The notes under the pieces were generated by a model, which saw only the letters and a program-made list of their open reading frames with translations, was not told the origin of the DNA and searched no databases. A stretch of DNA of 5,000 bases from Leptospira alexanderi serovar Manhao 3 str. L 60 (GTDB taxonomy: Bacteria > Spirochaetota > Leptospiria > Leptospirales > Leptospiraceae): contig NZ_AHMT02000049.1 of assembly GCF_000243815.2 (NCBI RefSeq), positions 102,501 to 107,500 on the forward strand, written 5' to 3'. The translations under genes were made by a program, and so were the position numbers. Of this stretch, positions 1-5,000 are shown piece by piece (within the stretch, counting starts at the first letter, position 1; every line of letters begins with the position of its first letter).

Positions 1-460
<460 letters not shown>

Positions 461-530
461 TTTCTTAAAACTAAAAGTCCATTTCAAAACCTTAAAAAAT
501 ATCTCAAAAGTCCGGTAAACTTCTAAAACA

Positions 531-546
531 TGTAGGAGTTCCCACG
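531..546. repeat. Imperfect inverted repeat TGTAGGAGTTCCCACG
   Basis: The two 7-base arms TGTAGGA and TCCCACG flank a central GT. They pair at five positions plus one T-G wobble, with one A-C mismatch. The reverse complement reads CGTGGGAACTCCTACA. From memory, elements of this GTGGGAACTCCTACA type recur between genes in pathogenic Leptospira, which supports both the repeat call and the genus. That recollection was not checked against a genome. Its role is unknown; possibilities are a small mobile or recombination remnant, a protein-binding site, or part of a transcript end. Confidence 0.5.
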
Positions 547-633
547 TTTTAGGGTCAGTGAATAGGAGTCAGAGTTCAGTTACTTTTTCCTAATAGAGGG
601 ATCAGACTTTAACAAAGGTTAATTTTCTTCTTC

Positions 634-651
634 TGTAATGTATGTAATGTA
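634..651. repeat. Exact 9-bp tandem duplication (TGTAATGTA x2)
   Basis: TGTAATGTA at 634-642 is repeated without change at 643-651. The repeat is non-coding, and four bases separate it from the heptamer array at 656. Two copies are the minimum for a tandem repeat, so slippage variation between strains is possible but not shown. Confidence 0.7.
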
Positions 652-655
652 AAGT

Positions 656-683
656 CCTAACCCCTAAAACCTAATCCCTAATA
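656..683. repeat. Four-copy 7-bp CCTAA tandem array (telomere-like, G-rich on minus strand)
   Basis: CCTAA starts at 656, 663, 670 and 677, an exact 7-base period, giving units CCTAACC, CCTAAAA, CCTAATC and CCTAATA. On the minus strand this reads as TTAGG-type repeats with four G runs (3, 2, 4 and 2 bases). That minus-strand RNA would lie downstream of the Lcl-domain gene. The last two bases of each unit vary, so this is a degenerate array. It could be chance in AT-rich spacer DNA, a slippage product or a weak two-layer G-quadruplex. Confidence 0.6.
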
Positions 684-774
684 CATATGCTAACATCTAA
701 AAAGTTCTTACATTTAGAGACGGTTCTTAGAAGAAATTTTAAAATCGGTTGATAAGAAGAAGTTTTTTTTCGTA

Positions 775-1935
775 TTAAAATGTCGTAACACAACGAACTT
801 TGAGTGTTTGGTTTTTGTCATTTAGACCTGTAAATAAGGAGCCGGTTGTGGAAGAAATACTGACTGCGAAAAAAGTATTGTTCTCATAGGTTGTCGATGT
901 CCAATAGTTAGAGTTTGGGGTATTTGGAAAGGAAACAACGTTGATGGCAGGGTTATTATTATTGAAATCGACGATGCTCAAAAGTTCGTTAGCGTTTGGT
1001 AATCTCCAATTCGTTCTTCCTGCTAAATTCAAAACATCACACGCATTTAGAGCCGCAGTCCAATCCAAATCCGAACTTCCTCCCGCACATCCTACACCGG
1101 CCTGTCCTTCCGAACATTGAGACCAAAGAAGTCCCGTATTTTGGTCGGTGACTGTTCCATTTCCATTATTAACAAAGGAGAACGCCGGAATCGGGTTTCC
1201 GGAAACACAACGAAGATTGATGTTATTTCCTTGTGGCTCATTCGAAATCCCCAAAGTCGCGGCCGAAAAGTTGATCGCCCAATTGGAACCGGGTGTTGTA
1301 GCGTCGGCCGTATTTGTCATATATTTGGTTCCTGAAAATGTATTTGGAAAGGAAGTATTGTTGATATGCGGATTGTTTGAATAATGAACCAGAGAGGCTA
1401 ATTCTTTGATTGTAGGAATTCTCCAGTTGGTTTTTCCCGCATAACCTTGTCCGCCGTTGAGTCCGTTTAAGATTGTACAACTTCCCGCTAACCCGGCGTT
1501 CGCATTGTTCCAATTGATTGCGGTTGCTGCTCCGGAGCAATTTGAACCTGTTTGACCCTGAGCGCAAGTTTTCCAAGTAAGTCCGTGTAGAGTATCTAAC
1601 GTAGTATAATCCGAAGTAAATTTGCAGTTTGGGGTCGGGGCGGAAAAAGAGCGCGCGTTTGGAGTATTGCTAAATTCTCCATCATTACCGGTCCCCGGAC
1701 ACGCAATAGCAGTTCCTGCATTATCCCAACAAATCGTCTGCCCCGTATCAAAAACGGCTCCCGGATTAAAATTTGTAGGTCCGTTTGAGCATTGAGAATC
1801 ATTCGATGTTTCTTGGGTATTGGAAATTAACGCTTGCAGATATTGGAATATAACATAAGGAGGGTCCGGTTTGTTCGGAAGTTTTGCACAGAAAAGAAAA
1901 GAAAAAATAAAAAAAGATACAAGATATTTATTCAT
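775..1935 (-). CDS. Exported two-domain Lcl (DUF1566) protein, putative lipoprotein
   Basis: The protein is 386 residues from the ATG at 1933-1935. It opens with a signal peptide: Asn-Lys, then a hydrophobic stretch ending FSFLFC, with Cys16 as a possible lipidation site. Phe at -1 makes the lipobox atypical, so lipid anchoring is uncertain while export is likely. A Ser/Asn/Pro-rich linker leads to a [19 protein letters not shown] segment and then two Lcl_C (DUF1566) domains, at about 104-245 and 253-386. Each has a GL[TL]W motif (117-121, 268-271), an NWRxPxxxEL motif (170-179, 309-318), an SFPNT motif and a terminal RCV. Four cysteines match between the copies: 124/133/153/243 and 274/283/299/382. 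The family is abundant in leptospires and is generally taken as surface or periplasmic; its function is not settled. A longer frame starts at 1992, but that ATG has no Shine-Dalgarno sequence and would put 19 residues, partly polar, before the signal peptide, so the shorter start is preferred. It appears to be a single-gene unit facing the epimerase gene. Confidence 0.88.
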   Translation of the reverse strand: MNKYLVSFFIFSFLFCAKLPNKPDPPYVIFQYLQALISNTQETSNDSQCSNGPTNFNPGAVFDTGQTICWDNAGTAIACPGTGNDGEFSNTPNARSFSAPTPNCKFTSDYTTLDTLHGLTWKTCAQGQTGSNCSGAATAINWNNANAGLAGSCTILNGLNGGQGYAGKTNWRIPTIKELASLVHYSNNPHINNTSFPNTFSGTKYMTNTADATTPGSNWAINFSAATLGISNEPQGNNINLRCVSGNPIPAFSFVNNGNGTVTDQNTGLLWSQCSEGQAGVGCAGGSSDLDWTAALNACDVLNLAGRTNWRLPNANELLSIVDFNNNNPAINVVSFPNTPNSNYWTSTTYENNTFFAVSISSTTGSLFTGLNDKNQTLKVRCVTTF

Positions 1936-1945
1936 ACACTTTTTA

Positions 1946-1950
1946 CCCTC
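1946..1950 (-). promoter_or_regulatory. Shine-Dalgarno GAGGG that decides the Lcl-protein start
   Basis: On the minus strand GAGGG lies 10 bases before the ATG at 1933-1935, a slightly long but usable spacing. The alternative ATG at 1990-1992 is preceded only by A/T-rich sequence without purine-rich complementarity to 16S rRNA. Together with the signal peptide beginning at the second methionine, this favours the shorter protein. Confidence 0.6.
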
Positions 1951-1985
1951 GGTATTCTTAATCCCTAACAGAAAGAAACTTGAGA

Positions 1986-2004
1986 AAATCATTTATTTTA
2001 TCAT

Positions 2005-2015
<11 letters not shown>
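1986..2015. promoter_or_regulatory. AT-rich inverted repeat and candidate promoter region of the Lcl-domain gene
   Basis: AAATCATT (1986-1993) and AATGATTT (2008-2015) form a perfect 8-base inverted repeat with a 14-base spacer, so the arm centres are 22 bases apart. The palindrome TCATATGA (2001-2008) lies between and touching the right arm. On the minus strand the same stretch contains a TATGAT/TAAAAT -10-like sequence, giving a leader of roughly 50-60 bases before the preferred start. Several -35 choices are possible in this AT-rich DNA and none is decisive. It could be an operator over the promoter, or coincidence. Confidence 0.25.
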
Positions 2016-2199
<184 letters not shown>

Positions 2200-2275
2200 C
2201 TCCAAGAGATTTTTCCGAAGGCATTTTTATATAAATGGATGATATTTCCACACCCAATTCCGACAAAATGTCACG

Positions 2276-2869
<594 letters not shown>

Positions 2870-2872
2870 GGG

Positions 2873-4992
<2,120 letters not shown>

Positions 4993-5000
4993 TCCGTTGT

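Larger units (their letters stand above)
461..774. other. Gene-free AT-rich gap between convergent genes
   Basis: No credible coding frame is seen on either strand over these 314 bases. The stretch lies between the 3' end of the epimerase gene and the 3' end of the Lcl-domain gene, so it should contain only 3' untranslated sequence and repeats. It holds an imperfect inverted repeat at 531-546, a 9-bp exact tandem duplication at 634-651, a heptameric CCTAA array at 656-683 and a run of eight T at 763-770. No convincing GC-rich terminator hairpin is visible for either gene. Confidence 0.8.

Noticed and set aside
724..770. Possible + strand terminator: TTCTTA (724-729) and TAAGAA (753-758) followed by eight T (763-770)
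   Set aside because: The stem is only six weak base pairs with a 23-base loop, has a gap before the T run, and lies about 260 bases past the epimerase stop. It is not convincing as an intrinsic terminator.
1117..1802. Open frames in other registers inside the Lcl-domain gene on both strands
   Set aside because: The Lcl frame carries clear repeated motifs across the whole stretch, and the others are low-complexity shadows.
2237..2249. Small palindrome-like GGATGATATTTCC after the nadD stop
   Set aside because: It has only three firm pairs at each end with a mismatch inside, and no U-rich tract follows on the minus strand. It is too weak to call a terminator for the operon.

Overview
The window looks like chromosomal DNA from a spirochaete of the genus Leptospira. 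This is an inference from AT-rich composition, Lys/Phe/Ser/Asn-rich proteins, a secreted protein of the DUF1566/Lcl type that leptospires carry in many copies, and a short TGTAGGAGTTCCCACG-type intergenic element that I recall as recurrent in leptospiral genomes. No database comparison was possible, so the species is left open.

Layout from left to right. (1) Bases 1-460, + strand: the 3' part of a TIGR01777-family NAD(P)-dependent epimerase with its C-terminal DUF1731 domain; its 5' end lies outside the window. (2) Bases 461-774: a gene-free, AT-rich gap between convergent genes. It holds an imperfect inverted repeat, an exact 9-bp tandem duplication and a four-copy CCTAA heptamer array that resembles telomere repeats. 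(3) Bases 775-1935, - strand: an exported, possibly lipid-anchored protein made of two Lcl (DUF1566) domains that arose by internal duplication, each with four matching cysteines. (4) Bases 1936-2275: its upstream region with an AT-rich inverted repeat, plus a doubtful 64-codon frame on the + strand. (5) Bases 2276-4992, - strand: a compact housekeeping operon read proB, proA, nadD. proB and proA overlap by ATGA, and proA and nadD are 3 bases apart.

ProB (glutamate 5-kinase) and ProA (gamma-glutamyl phosphate reductase) carry out the first two steps of proline synthesis from glutamate. NadD makes nicotinate adenine dinucleotide in NAD synthesis. The order fits the common bacterial arrangement obg-proB-proA-nadD; obg, if present, would lie just beyond the right edge, and a reading frame ending in TGA at 4989-4991 is compatible with it. 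The rsfS gene that often follows nadD is not here.

Most of the window is ordinary. I see no CRISPR array, insertion sequence, RNA gene, phage module or defence system. The points most worth a second look are the PUA-less ProB with an Asp-to-Gly change in its ATP-site loop, the duplicated Lcl protein with its cysteine pattern, and the short repeats in the two intergenic gaps.
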